The notes under the pieces were generated by a model. It made no database searches. It had not been told where the DNA came from and saw only the letters and a program-made list of their open reading frames with translations. Shown one piece after another: positions 1 through 7,426 of a stretch of DNA of 39,008 nt. The DNA comes from Myxococcales bacterium. GTDB lineage: Bacteria; Myxococcota_A; Polyangia; Polyangiales; JAFGIB01. The translations under genes and the position numbers were made by a program. Each line of letters starts with the position of its first letter. Positions within the stretch are counted from its first letter, which is position 1. The stretch is from contig JAPPOR010000414.1 in NCBI GenBank assembly GCA_028817905.1, positions 1-39,008 on the forward strand, read 5' to 3'.

Positions 1-1
1 G

Positions 2-883
2 CTAGAACAGGAGTACCTCGCCGGCATCTTCTGCCTGCTCCCCGGGATCTTCCACGGGGGGGGTCTCCGCGGTCACGGGGGCCGTCGCGTCGGCGCCCGC
101 ATCGCCGGCGCTTTCGACGATCAATCGCAGATCCAAACAAGCCCGCCGCAGGCGCTGGACCATGGGGTCCTGGTATTGCAGATGGGAAAGGGAGCGCTGG
201 GAGGCGCTAATGATCTCGGCGTAGTGGTTGGAGCCGCTCGAAATGGTGGTGCGAAGGGCACCTTCCAGGTGGCTGGTTGTCTGTTCTACGCGCTCGATGT
301 GCTCATGCAGGATACCGGAGAAGCTCTGGTTTTCCGCACGCATGGCTGCCGCCTGCTGGGCGATCTGGGGCAGTTGGCGGTTGAGCTTGGTGGCGAGCTC
401 GCCGACCAGGGCGTTGGCTTGTCCCACCGTTTGACTGAGCGCCTGCATCTCGGAGGCGATGGCGGCGAAGGCTGCGCTATCGCTGTTGCTTTGGGCTGCA
501 GTGATGCGCGCGTTGAGGGACAGGATGCGGGCCTCGATCGTGGCTTGCTCGATGGTGTCGCCTGCCTTGGAGATTTGTTCGCACTGCAGAGCCGCCAGGC
601 GCGCCACCTCCAACTGCTCATCGATTAGCGAGGAGATCTCCTCGAGGTAAGCCGCGGTTGCCTCGGACTGGGCGGCCGCCACCTGGCGCACGCTACCGCC
701 AGACCCCTCTGAAAACTGCTTCAGAGACTCCTCTAGATTGGCGCGCTGGCGTTTGGAGACCTCCATGATGGTTCCCACAGCTTGTCCGAGGGCCAGCGTT
801 TCGCGTTCGGAGATCTCCACGGCCTCGTTGACCCGTGCCAAAGCAGCCTGGATGGTGTGCTTGAGATTGTCGTCCAACGACAT
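2..883 (-). CDS. Soluble MCP-like helical protein with degenerate signalling hairpin
   Basis: The 293-residue protein has no membrane segment and is predicted almost wholly helical. Its middle (about residues 105-155) resembles the tip of the MCP signalling hairpin: 'EARILSLNARITAAQ' stands where receptors have '[15 protein letters not shown]', followed by 'AIASEMQALSQTV' in place of '[10 protein letters not shown]'. The usual Glu and Gly-rich turn are lost, so it is unlikely to be a full receptor. A later 'LQYQDPMVQRL' segment recalls LQFQD-type motifs of MCP-related helical proteins. The acidic Ala/Pro-rich tail ends in GEVLLF, close to the GEMVLF end of the CheX-like protein two genes upstream. 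It is last in a minus-strand trio with cheX-like and cheY genes, 18 bp after cheY. A role as scaffold or partner of that CheY is inference. The SD-like GGAG is about 12 nt from the ATG, so translation may depend on the upstream genes. Confidence 0.8.
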   Translation of the reverse strand: MSLDDNLKHTIQAALARVNEAVEISERETLALGQAVGTIMEVSKRQRANLEESLKQFSEGSGGSVRQVAAAQSEATAAYLEEISSLIDEQLEVARLAALQCEQISKAGDTIEQATIEARILSLNARITAAQSNSDSAAFAAIASEMQALSQTVGQANALVGELATKLNRQLPQIAQQAAAMRAENQSFSGILHEHIERVEQTTSHLEGALRTTISSGSNHYAEIISASQRSLSHLQYQDPMVQRLRRACLDLRLIVESAGDAGADATAPVTAETPPVEDPGEQAEDAGEVLLF

Positions 884-901
884 GCCCGCGTCTGCTCCGG
901 C

Positions 902-1273
902 TTAGGCAGTGAGCTTCTGCGCGGCGGCCACCAGGCGATCGGCCTTGAACGGTTTGACAATCCATCCGCATGCGCCTGCTTCCTTGGCCTTCTTGATCAG
1001 GGCGGGTTGGCCTTCGGTCGTCAGCATGACGATCGGCAGGTCTGCGTTCTTGCCATCGGCTTTGGCCTCAGACAGCATCTCAATGCCGTTCTTGTGTGGC
1101 ATGTTGACGTCGCAGATGACCAGGCGCAGCTCTTCGGTGGTCTCGATGAGCTTGAGGCCCTGGACCCCATCCACCGCCTCAACCACATCAAATCCCGCTG
1201 GGGACAAGGCGAGCGCGACCTGCTGTCGCACGGTTGCAGAATCGTCAACTACCAGAACCTTCTTGTTTGCCAT
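902..1273 (-). CDS. cheY: CheY-type single-domain response regulator
   Basis: The 123-residue protein is a stand-alone receiver. The acidic pair D10/D11, phospho-acceptor D55 in 'VICDVNMP', the T85/T86 switch position and K107 in 'WIVKPF' are all present, so it should be phosphorylatable. No output domain follows. A strong SD (GGGAGAGAG) precedes the ATG. It sits between a CheX-like phosphatase (20 bp upstream) and the MCP-like protein (18 bp downstream), which suggests that these three act as a phospho-CheY production and removal set. It could bind the flagellar switch or act as a phosphate sink; the sequence does not decide this. Confidence 0.93.
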   Translation of the reverse strand: MANKKVLVVDDSATVRQQVALALSPAGFDVVEAVDGVQGLKLIETTEELRLVICDVNMPHKNGIEMLSEAKADGKNADLPIVMLTTEGQPALIKKAKEAGACGWIVKPFKADRLVAAAQKLTA

Positions 1274-1293
1274 GTACTCTCTCCCAGTCGCTG

Positions 1294-1863
1294 CTAGAAA
1301 AGCACCATTTCGCCCTCGGATTGGGGCTCTTCGGTGCTTTCACTAATCACAAGATCGCTGTCCACTTCAGCGTCCCACCAGACGTGGGCTTGGTTTTCCG
1401 CGTCGGTAAACAAGAGTCGGGTCGCACGGCGGTGCACCGCCCCAAGGCGCAGGTGCGTGCCCTGCACCACGACCGGAGTGCTGAGCGCGAGTTCGACGCC
1501 GTTCGCGAGCAGCTTGTTCTTTAGGCGACCGAGCAACTGGTTGGCGAGTTCGCCGATCCAGTCTGTGGAGTTCGCCTTGCTATTCTCGGCGCCGCTGTCA
1601 TCCGTGGACAGGGGGTTCATGTCCTTGGCCAGGCGCTCATCGACAGCGATGGCTAGCACCCCACGAACGTGCTCGCTGGTGAACCCGATGGCAGCGCCCA
1701 GGGACAAGCTAAGACGTCGCTTCTCCTCTTTCGTACTTTCGCTGACCTGTAGGTCCTTTCCGTAATCAGAGAACAGGGCGATTGCGGCGGCTTGAAGGTG
1801 GTCGATCGCAAGTTTGTGAAATTCCTCGACAACACTTGCGTTCGCGGCGGCGGTGCTGGCCAT
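1294..1863 (-). CDS. cheX: CheX-like chemotaxis phosphatase
   Basis: The 189-residue protein is likely a CheC/CheX/FliY-family phosphatase that hydrolyses CheY-P. The signature D-x3-E-x2-N is present as 'DWIGELAN' (D101, E105, N108), followed by the expected helix 'QLLGRLKNKL'. The surrounding beta segments ('LGAAIGFTSEHVRGVLAIAV', 'HVWWDAEVD') fit the CheX fold. The acidic tail ends in GEMVLF, almost the same as the last residues of the MCP-like protein in the same operon. The start is supported by a strong SD (GGGAGGAGAG) directly before the ATG. It is the first gene of the minus-strand trio and is divergent from a second phosphatase gene at 2053. Direct partnership with the neighbouring CheY is inferred from gene order. 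Confidence 0.82.
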   Translation of the reverse strand: MASTAAANASVVEEFHKLAIDHLQAAAIALFSDYGKDLQVSESTKEEKRRLSLSLGAAIGFTSEHVRGVLAIAVDERLAKDMNPLSTDDSGAENSKANSTDWIGELANQLLGRLKNKLLANGVELALSTPVVVQGTHLRLGAVHRRATRLLFTDAENQAHVWWDAEVDSDLVISESTEEPQSEGEMVLF

Positions 1864-2052
1864 CTCTCCTCCCGGTGTTCATGCAATCGGTCGTGTCCCC
1901 GCCGTTCTTGAGTATCTAGGAAGAGCGCCACGGCGTTTCCCCAGCTCTTGATGCGCGCGTCTGTAGGGGCCGCTGAGCGACTCTAACGATTCAGGTGCAA
2001 GCCGTCGTTTGGAAAGCTAAGGGCGCCGTCCCCCGTGTCCTGTTGAGAATAC

Positions 2053-3069
2053 ATGTCCTACTCGATCGACCGAAGCCGGCCCGTCGCGCTCCAGCAGAGC
2101 GATGGTGTGTGGTCGCTTGAGGTGGAAGAGCTGATTCGGGTTACGCGCAACACGTTCCGACCGAAGCGCCAGAAGGTCACGGGGGTGGACGCGATCATGC
2201 AGCACTTGCAGCTGCACCAGGGACCCCTGGCGGGTGCGACCAGGGCGGTGTTCGAGCAGGCGGCTGGCGGTCTCGAGGCGCGCTTTGAGCTACGGGGTGG
2301 AGGCTGGGTTCCCGTTCCTGAGCTCGAGTCCCTGCCAGCGCAGCAGAGCCAGTCCGCAGTCGGGTCGGCAAGTGCAGGAATGCTGGAAGGCAGCGCCCGA
2401 CAAGAGTGGGATGCCATGCAGCAGCGGATCCAGCACCTGGAGCGGACCGTCGCACTGTTATCGGAAGAGCTGGCCAACGCGGCCATGGAAATGCCCCCTG
2501 CGTCTGCAGACCATGAAGCGGCTGATGAGATGGCGGCCACCGGGGAGGAGCCCCAAGCGTCGTCGGTTGAACCGGAGGCGGAACAGGAGCCCGAACCCGA
2601 CTTCGCGGCGCTCAAGGTTCCGCAACTGGACGCGGTCATGGACCTGGTGAAGGGGCTGGCTGGTGACGACGTGAGCCTGACGCCGGTCGACGCGACGGAG
2701 TGGGATTTTGAAGAGCGTGGGCAGGGTCACCTGGCGGTACTCAAGAACGACAGTGGCGAAGTCGTCGGCGCGTTGCTCATGGATCTCGAGGCGACGATTC
2801 GACTCGCGGGCGGGATGCTGATGGAGCCGGCAGAGGAGCTCGACTCCCAGGTAGAGGGGCAATCGCCGTCGGAGGACATACTGGATGCTGCTGGCGAGGT
2901 GCTCAATACGCTCACCTCGGCTGTCAATAAGGTGAGCGGCAACCCCCACGTCCGAGCGGGTGGCCTGGAGGTCATGGACTTCGAGGCCAACCCTTGGATG
3001 AAGAAACCGCGGGTCAGGTCAGACCTAAAGTGCAACATCGGTGGCACGGTTGTGATTCTTGGTCGGTGA
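2053..3069 (+). CDS. Long CheX-like protein with extra N-terminal region
   Basis: The 338-residue protein has three parts. Residues 1-92 are a domain I do not recognise, with alternating hydrophobic segments. Residues 115-180 contain a heptad-like helix ('RIQHLERTVALLSEELANAAM') and an acidic low-complexity linker. Residues 188-338 resemble the CheX/CheC phosphatase fold, with D278-x3-E282-x2-N285 in 'DAAGEVLN' and closing strands ('LKCNIGGTVVIL'). An amide/acid pair in this spacing is catalytic in CheX-family enzymes, so CheY-P hydrolysis is plausible. A second CheX-like gene follows after 30 bp. The SD before the ATG is weak (GAG at -9). The N-terminal region may dock to a flagellar or Che component, but this is a guess. 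Confidence 0.75.
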   Translation: MSYSIDRSRPVALQQSDGVWSLEVEELIRVTRNTFRPKRQKVTGVDAIMQHLQLHQGPLAGATRAVFEQAAGGLEARFELRGGGWVPVPELESLPAQQSQSAVGSASAGMLEGSARQEWDAMQQRIQHLERTVALLSEELANAAMEMPPASADHEAADEMAATGEEPQASSVEPEAEQEPEPDFAALKVPQLDAVMDLVKGLAGDDVSLTPVDATEWDFEERGQGHLAVLKNDSGEVVGALLMDLEATIRLAGGMLMEPAEELDSQVEGQSPSEDILDAAGEVLNTLTSAVNKVSGNPHVRAGGLEVMDFEANPWMKKPRVRSDLKCNIGGTVVILGR

Positions 3070-3099
3070 TCGTACGGCTAGGAGTGCTTGGAGGCTTTG

Positions 3100-3555
3100 G
3101 TGATCGGTGAATGGACTAAGGTAGCTTGTACGAGCGCCAAGAATGTTGCGACCACGATGGGGTTCGGGTCCTGCGAGGTTGGCGGTGGTGGAAGCGAAAT
3201 CCCGGATGGCCTGGGCGGGGCTTTTGTGCCACTCGTGGGCCAGCAAGCATCGATGCAGCTCGGCGTGATGGCTTCACCCCCGGATCAGGAATCGCTCGCG
3301 CGTATCATCCTGCAGATGGAGGATGATGAGGAGACCGATAGGGACTGCATCATGGATGCCATTGGCGAGCTTACCAACTGCATGGTCGGGCAGATGAAGG
3401 TTGCCATGCGGAAGGTCGACCCTTCACTCAAGATCGGTCTTCCTGTCTTCATCGAGGGTTCGGTGGAGGACATCGGCGGCGTTCAGCAGCGGGTCCTCGA
3501 AGCGCAGCTGGACGGCATCCCAGTCTCGATCGTCGTGCTCGCCAAGGATGGGTAG
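3100..3555 (+). CDS. cheX: CheX-like phosphatase, third in the cluster
   Basis: The protein is about 151 residues, close to a stand-alone CheX. It carries D-x3-E-x2-N in 'DAIGELTN' (D86, E90, N93 from this start), followed by 'CMVGQMKVAM', and ends in the strand 'GIPVSIVVLAKDG'. I chose GTG at 3100 because GGAGG lies 5 nt upstream. An in-frame TTG at 3088 with AGGAG only 3 nt upstream would add four residues. It lies 30 bp after the longer CheX-like gene and is probably co-transcribed with it. The motif identifies a CheY-P phosphatase family member; which CheY it serves is unknown. An intergenic repeat element begins 2 bp after its stop codon. Confidence 0.82.
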   Translation: MIGEWTKVACTSAKNVATTMGFGSCEVGGGGSEIPDGLGGAFVPLVGQQASMQLGVMASPPDQESLARIILQMEDDEETDRDCIMDAIGELTNCMVGQMKVAMRKVDPSLKIGLPVFIEGSVEDIGGVQQRVLEAQLDGIPVSIVVLAKDG

Positions 3556-3556
3556 C

Positions 3557-3643
3557 TAGCGACCTTGAGTCAGCGTTTTGTGGACGCTTGAAGCAAGTTT
3601 GCTCGCGTTACCCTGTTTGGGATGCGTCTGGACAAGGTCGCTA
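3557..3643. repeat. Intergenic element A, 87 bp, with 11-bp terminal inverted repeats
   Basis: The ends TAGCGACCTTG and CAAGGTCGCTA are perfect inverted repeats around 65 bp. A related element on the opposite strand lies at 32695-32783 (89 bp). Aligned in opposite orientation, the ends match except for two arm positions that change together (GA/TC here, CC/GG there). From inner base 10 to 42 about 22 of 33 bases match without gaps, including AGTTTG. The TA at both outer ends would suit a MITE with TA target duplication; the paired changes would also suit a structured RNA. It begins 2 bp after the CheX-like stop codon. Confidence 0.6.
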
Positions 3644-3775
3644 AGTCGCGCTGGCGCGCTCCTGGGATGAGCTGCCAGCGACAGTGGTTTCCGTTGGCGC
3701 CTGGATCACACGCGTTGGACGCGGCCGAGCCTCGCTAGGTTTCACCCAGGGAAGGGCGGGCAAGGGCGCGTGCCC

Positions 3776-3794
3776 AGTGGGCCCGAGGCCCACT
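3776..3794. terminator. Perfect GC-rich hairpin between convergent genes
   Basis: AGTGGGCC and GGCCCACT form an 8-bp perfect stem with a 3-base loop. It lies 25 bp beyond the stop codon of the minus-strand HPt gene and between convergent genes. There is no clear U-tract on either strand, so it may be an atypical terminator or an mRNA end stabiliser rather than a standard intrinsic terminator. Confidence 0.4.
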
Positions 3795-3818
3795 CGAGAA
3801 ATTGGAACTCCAGACCCG

Positions 3819-4223
3819 CTAGATCACCGCGGCCGTGCGAACTTCGCTGTCCAGATAGGCTCGTAGCCCGCGCTCGACTCCCGGTAGCTGCTCTGTCAGG
3901 CGCGCGATCAAGGTGTTGATCTCTTCCATCGTGCCGCTCGCACCGACGAGCTCTAGGTTCTTGCATAGCAATGTCATCTGAGCTGCCCCGAGATTCGCGG
4001 CGCCCGACTTCAGGCGGTGGGCTTCCCGCGCAATGGCGTCCGAGGGTCCCGCAGCGGACATTTCTTTCAGACGAGTACAAGTCTCGGTCGCATCTTCCAG
4101 GAAGACGTCGACCAACTCCTGCAACAGCTCGCCGTCCTCGTCTCCTGTTTGCTCCTGCAGCCTCACAAGTACGTCGGTGTCGACTGCCGGTAGGTCGATG
4201 TCGCTTTGCTGTGCTTCGGTCAT
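3819..4223 (-). CDS. Stand-alone histidine phosphotransfer (HPt) protein
   Basis: The 134-residue protein contains an HPt helical bundle with the phospho-accepting His in 'REAHRLKSGAANLGA' (H69). The preceding 'LLQELVDVFLEDATETCTRL' helix and the following 'LCKNLELVGA' helix match the family. I chose the ATG at 4223 because GAGGAGA lies 7 nt upstream; a longer reading to 4283 would add 20 residues without a comparable SD. Such a protein carries phosphate between a receiver and another receiver. Likely partners in the window are the receiver-kinase hybrid or the single receivers, but none is adjacent: it stands alone, convergent with the CheX-like genes and divergent from the cheA operon. Confidence 0.85.
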   Translation of the reverse strand: MTEAQQSDIDLPAVDTDVLVRLQEQTGDEDGELLQELVDVFLEDATETCTRLKEMSAAGPSDAIAREAHRLKSGAANLGAAQMTLLCKNLELVGASGTMEEINTLIARLTEQLPGVERGLRAYLDSEVRTAAVI

Positions 4224-4382
4224 CGCTGTCTCCTCAGTTTGATATCGGTCTGCGGGAGCCTCGACTTGACAGTCCCGGGACATGGGCGCCAGGCGTCAAG
4301 TTTTGTTCGCCCGCCGTCGATGGGATCCAGACCGCCGTGAAATCTACCGCTGCGGGTCTGTTCGGGAAGGGGAGAGCACCAG

Positions 4383-4586
4383 GTGTCGGATCAGATCATG
4401 ACCGTTGACGAGGTTGCGCGCTACCTGCGCCTGGGTCGACGTGTGGTCTATCGCCTTGCTCAAGAAGGCGTTCTTCCGGGGCGCAAGATCGCCAACCGCT
4501 GGCGCTTTCACCTGGAAGACATCGAAGCCTGGGTCCGTACGCAGCCCGCCCTTGAAGAACACTCCAAGGCGTCGGGCGCTGAGTAG
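4383..4586 (+). CDS. Excisionase/MerR-like helix-turn-helix protein
   Basis: The 67-residue protein is a compact winged HTH of the excisionase family: 'MTVDEVARYLRLGRRVVYRLAQEG' is the HTH, and 'PGRKIANRWRFHLEDIEAWV' the wing and final helix. The GTG start has GGAGAG 6 nt upstream; an ATG at 4398 is the alternative. It is the first gene of the chemotaxis run, 15 bp before cheA. No integrase or phage gene is near, so excision is unlikely. DNA-binding control of this operon or of motility genes is more plausible, but this is inference. Confidence 0.85.
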   Translation: MSDQIMTVDEVARYLRLGRRVVYRLAQEGVLPGRKIANRWRFHLEDIEAWVRTQPALEEHSKASGAE

Positions 4587-4601
4587 CTAAGGGGGGACGG
4601 C

Positions 4602-6839
4602 GTGGAGGGGGTCGCCAGTCTGATTCAGAGGATCACCGCCGTTGTGACGGCGGATTCCCTATCACGCGCTGATTTCGACTCCTTAGAGGCCCTGTTCAAG
4701 ACGCTACTGGACTTCGGCTGCGCTGCCGCCGACGACGACCTGGTCGCCTGCGGTGAGGAGGGTCTCGAGCTGCTGAAGCGTGCCCGCGAAGCTGAGGACC
4801 TGGCGGAGATGAAGGAGCAGCTGGGTGAGTACGCGGCGGCTCTTGCCACGGCGTATGCCGAGGACCAGCCGCCCCAGGCGTCTGAGACCGTCGCGATGGG
4901 TTCAGACCACTCGGACCCAACGCTGCAAGGAGTTCCCGAGGTCCCGGCTGCGGTCGAGCCCAATGCTCCCGAATCTGAGCGGCCGGCACCTGTTCCACTG
5001 GTGGACGCCGCGATGGCGGCGGCGAACCTGTCGCTCCGAGAGGAGGAGTCGGAAGAAGACGAGCTGCGGGACCCGGAAATACTGGCCGAGTTCGTCATAG
5101 AGGCCAATGAACACCTGAGCGAGGCCGAAGGGCATCTGCTCGCATTGGAGACCGATCCGACCGACAAGGCCGCCCTGGGGGCCCTGTTTCGCGGCTTTCA
5201 TACCATCAAGGGACTCGCCGGATTCTTGGCCTTTCCGGAGGTCGAACGCTTGGCGCACGCGGCCGAGGATCTGCTCGCACTTGCCCGCGACGAGCGCGAC
5301 CGGCTCCCCGCCGGCGCATCGGACCTGATCTTCGAAGCCGCCGACTGCCTTCAACGGTCGATGGAGGCGATCAAGACGGCATTCGAAGCGGGCGAAGCCC
5401 CCCGGGGGATTGCGGCGCCGCAGTTGATTGAACGGATCAAAACTCTTTGGTCAGAGACGCGGGGTCCCGCGAGTGTCGCAGGGGGGCCGCCAGTGCCGGA
5501 GGCGATCCCGCGCCCCAGCGACGACCCAACGGACAGCGAGCCGAGCGCAGACCTCGGCAGCGACGCTCCCGGTGTAGAGCTGGGCTTCGCGAAGGTCCCT
5601 GGACCCGATGAGCCCCGTACGAATACCGGCCAGGCCGGTGGCAGCCGCGCAAAGCGGGAAACCATCCGGGTGGACGCGGAGCGTCTGGACCGACTCGTGG
5701 ACATGGTCGGCGAACTGGTGATCACCGAAAGCATGGTGACACGCGGTGTGGGGGAGCTTTCAGCAGCATCGAGTCTCGTGCGCCACCTGGGTCGTATGGA
5801 TAAGATCACCCGGGAGCTTCACGAACTCGCCGGTTCTCTGCGCATGATCCCGGTTCGGTCGACCTTCCGCAAGATGGCTAGGTTGGCCCGGGACGTTGCA
5901 CGGAAGTCGGGGAAACGTGTGTCGTTTGAAGTTCACGGAGAGGAGGCCGAGCTCGACAAGACTCTGGTCGACCGGATCGGGGACCCCCTTGTGCACATGG
6001 TGCGCAACGCGATCGATCACGGCCTAGAACCGAACCCTGAAGCGCGCGTCGCAGCCGGCAAGCCACCCGTCGGCAATGTCACGCTCCGGGCGCTTCATCG
6101 GGGAGGAAGCATCTACATCGAGGTGGAGGACGACGGCCGCGGCCTCGACCCGGAAAAGATTCTCTCACGTGCGGAAGAGCGGGGTCTAATACGACCGGGG
6201 GAGATCCTCGGAAAGAGGGACATCATTCGGCTTATTTGCGAGCCGGGCTTTTCCACTGCGGAACAGATTACCTCCATTTCCGGTCGCGGCGTTGGGATGG
6301 ACGTTGTCCGCCAGCAGATCGAGGCGATGAACGGTAGCCTCGAAGTAGAGTCGGAGCTCGGCCGCGGTACCTGTTTCTCCATGCAGCTGCCGCTGACCCT
6401 CGCTGTCATTGACGGCATGGTCATGCGGGTCGGAGAGGATCGCTTCGTTGTGCCGACGCTCTCGGTGGTTCGATTGGTCCAGCCAGGCTCCACCAATATC
6501 TGTACGGTTCTCGGGCGCGGAGAGGTTCTGAGGCTCGGCGACCATCTGGTGCCCGTGGCGCGACCGGATGAACTCTTCGAGATCGAGCTGAATCGCGACC
6601 GCGACCCGATGGCGATCGTTGTCGAAGTCGACCACGGGCAGGTCGCCATGTTGGTCGACGAGCTGTTGGGACAGCAGCAGGTCGTCATCAAGAGTCTGGG
6701 TGAAGGCCTTGGAGACGTCCCCGGCATCGCCGGCTGCGCAATTATGCCGGACGGGCGAGTGGGTCTTGTGCTCGACATCGGTGGCATCGTTAGAAGACGT
6801 CAGGCGGGGCTCAGCGAGCCCCCGCGAGAGGTCGGCTAG
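4602..6839 (+). CDS. cheA: Chemotaxis histidine kinase CheA (first copy)
   Basis: The 745-residue protein has an unusual N-terminal helical region (1-85) and acidic linker before the HPt (P1) domain at about 155-265, with phospho-His H200 in 'GFHTIKGLAGF'. No recognisable P2 domain is seen in the 280-350 linker. The dimerisation region is about 352-415 ('RLDRLVDMVGELVITESM'). The ATPase has N469/D472 in 'VRNAIDHG', 'DDGRG' (510-514), 'GRGVGMD' (561-567) and 'GRGT' (587-590). A CheW-like domain fills about 600-735. It should autophosphorylate under control of receptor and CheW, then pass phosphate to CheY and CheB. The GTG start has AAGGGGGGA just upstream. cheW follows after 28 bp. Confidence 0.95.
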   Translation: MEGVASLIQRITAVVTADSLSRADFDSLEALFKTLLDFGCAAADDDLVACGEEGLELLKRAREAEDLAEMKEQLGEYAAALATAYAEDQPPQASETVAMGSDHSDPTLQGVPEVPAAVEPNAPESERPAPVPLVDAAMAAANLSLREEESEEDELRDPEILAEFVIEANEHLSEAEGHLLALETDPTDKAALGALFRGFHTIKGLAGFLAFPEVERLAHAAEDLLALARDERDRLPAGASDLIFEAADCLQRSMEAIKTAFEAGEAPRGIAAPQLIERIKTLWSETRGPASVAGGPPVPEAIPRPSDDPTDSEPSADLGSDAPGVELGFAKVPGPDEPRTNTGQAGGSRAKRETIRVDAERLDRLVDMVGELVITESMVTRGVGELSAASSLVRHLGRMDKITRELHELAGSLRMIPVRSTFRKMARLARDVARKSGKRVSFEVHGEEAELDKTLVDRIGDPLVHMVRNAIDHGLEPNPEARVAAGKPPVGNVTLRALHRGGSIYIEVEDDGRGLDPEKILSRAEERGLIRPGEILGKRDIIRLICEPGFSTAEQITSISGRGVGMDVVRQQIEAMNGSLEVESELGRGTCFSMQLPLTLAVIDGMVMRVGEDRFVVPTLSVVRLVQPGSTNICTVLGRGEVLRLGDHLVPVARPDELFEIELNRDRDPMAIVVEVDHGQVAMLVDELLGQQQVVIKSLGEGLGDVPGIAGCAIMPDGRVGLVLDIGGIVRRRQAGLSEPPREVG

Positions 6840-6867
6840 CCGACACATCGTAGAACGCGAGGAAACC

Positions 6868-7407
6868 ATGGAACAGACATCGGTGAGCGCAGCCGCAAAA
6901 GAGGTGGGCGCGGCAGAAAAGAAGGGTGGAAAGTACCTTACGTTCGAGCTCGGCCAGGAAGAGTACGGGCTCGAGCTTCTGCGTGTCCGCGAGATCATCG
7001 CGCTGATGGACATCACGTCGGTTCCACTCACGCCGCCGTACGTGCGCGGTGTCATGAACCTCCGAGGAAAAGTGATTCCGGTTGTGGACCTGCGGTGCAA
7101 GTTTGGCATGGAGCGCACTGAGGATCACGACCGCAAATGCATCATCGTCGTGGACGTGCTGAAGGGCGACCAAGCGATTCAGATGAGCATTCTGGTGGAC
7201 GCGGTCTCTGAGGTCCTCCACATCGACGAGGCTGACATCGAAGTGGTGGCCTCGATCAATGCGGGGCTTGAAGCCGATTTCATCCAGGGCATGGCGAAGG
7301 CCAAGGGGGGCGTAAAGATCCTCCTCAATATTGATGCGGTCCTATCGAGTGTGGCGACCGTCGACATGCAGTCCATCGTGAACCAGGCGAACGACGTCGA
7401 AAGCTGA
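6868..7407 (+). CDS. cheW: CheW coupling protein
   Basis: The 179-residue protein is a single CheW domain after a short Ala/Lys-rich N-terminus. Typical signatures are '[21 protein letters not shown]', cut here to its two beta strands around 'FELGQEEYG', then '[18 protein letters not shown]' and '[10 protein letters not shown]'. It links MCPs to CheA. The ATG at 6868 is preceded by GAGGA at a good distance, whereas reading further upstream would run into the cheA coding region in another frame. It lies between cheA and the PAS-MCP gene, so these three probably form one signalling array. Confidence 0.94.
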   Translation: MEQTSVSAAAKEVGAAEKKGGKYLTFELGQEEYGLELLRVREIIALMDITSVPLTPPYVRGVMNLRGKVIPVVDLRCKFGMERTEDHDRKCIIVVDVLKGDQAIQMSILVDAVSEVLHIDEADIEVVASINAGLEADFIQGMAKAKGGVKILLNIDAVLSSVATVDMQSIVNQANDVES

Positions 7408-7426
7408 GGATTACCGGGAGAAACCA

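Noticed and set aside
3557-3643. Element A as an intrinsic terminator of the CheX-like gene.
   Set aside because: A 65-base loop and no U-tract do not fit an intrinsic terminator, and a related sequence is found elsewhere.
3684-3866. A 60-codon open frame on the plus strand between convergent genes.
   Set aside because: It has no SD, an Arg/Gly-rich composition typical of chance frames in GC-rich DNA, and overlaps the end of the HPt gene and the hairpin.
6619-6867. Upstream extension of the cheW frame into cheA.
   Set aside because: The bases encode the CheA CheW-like domain in another frame; the ATG at 6868 has a proper SD.
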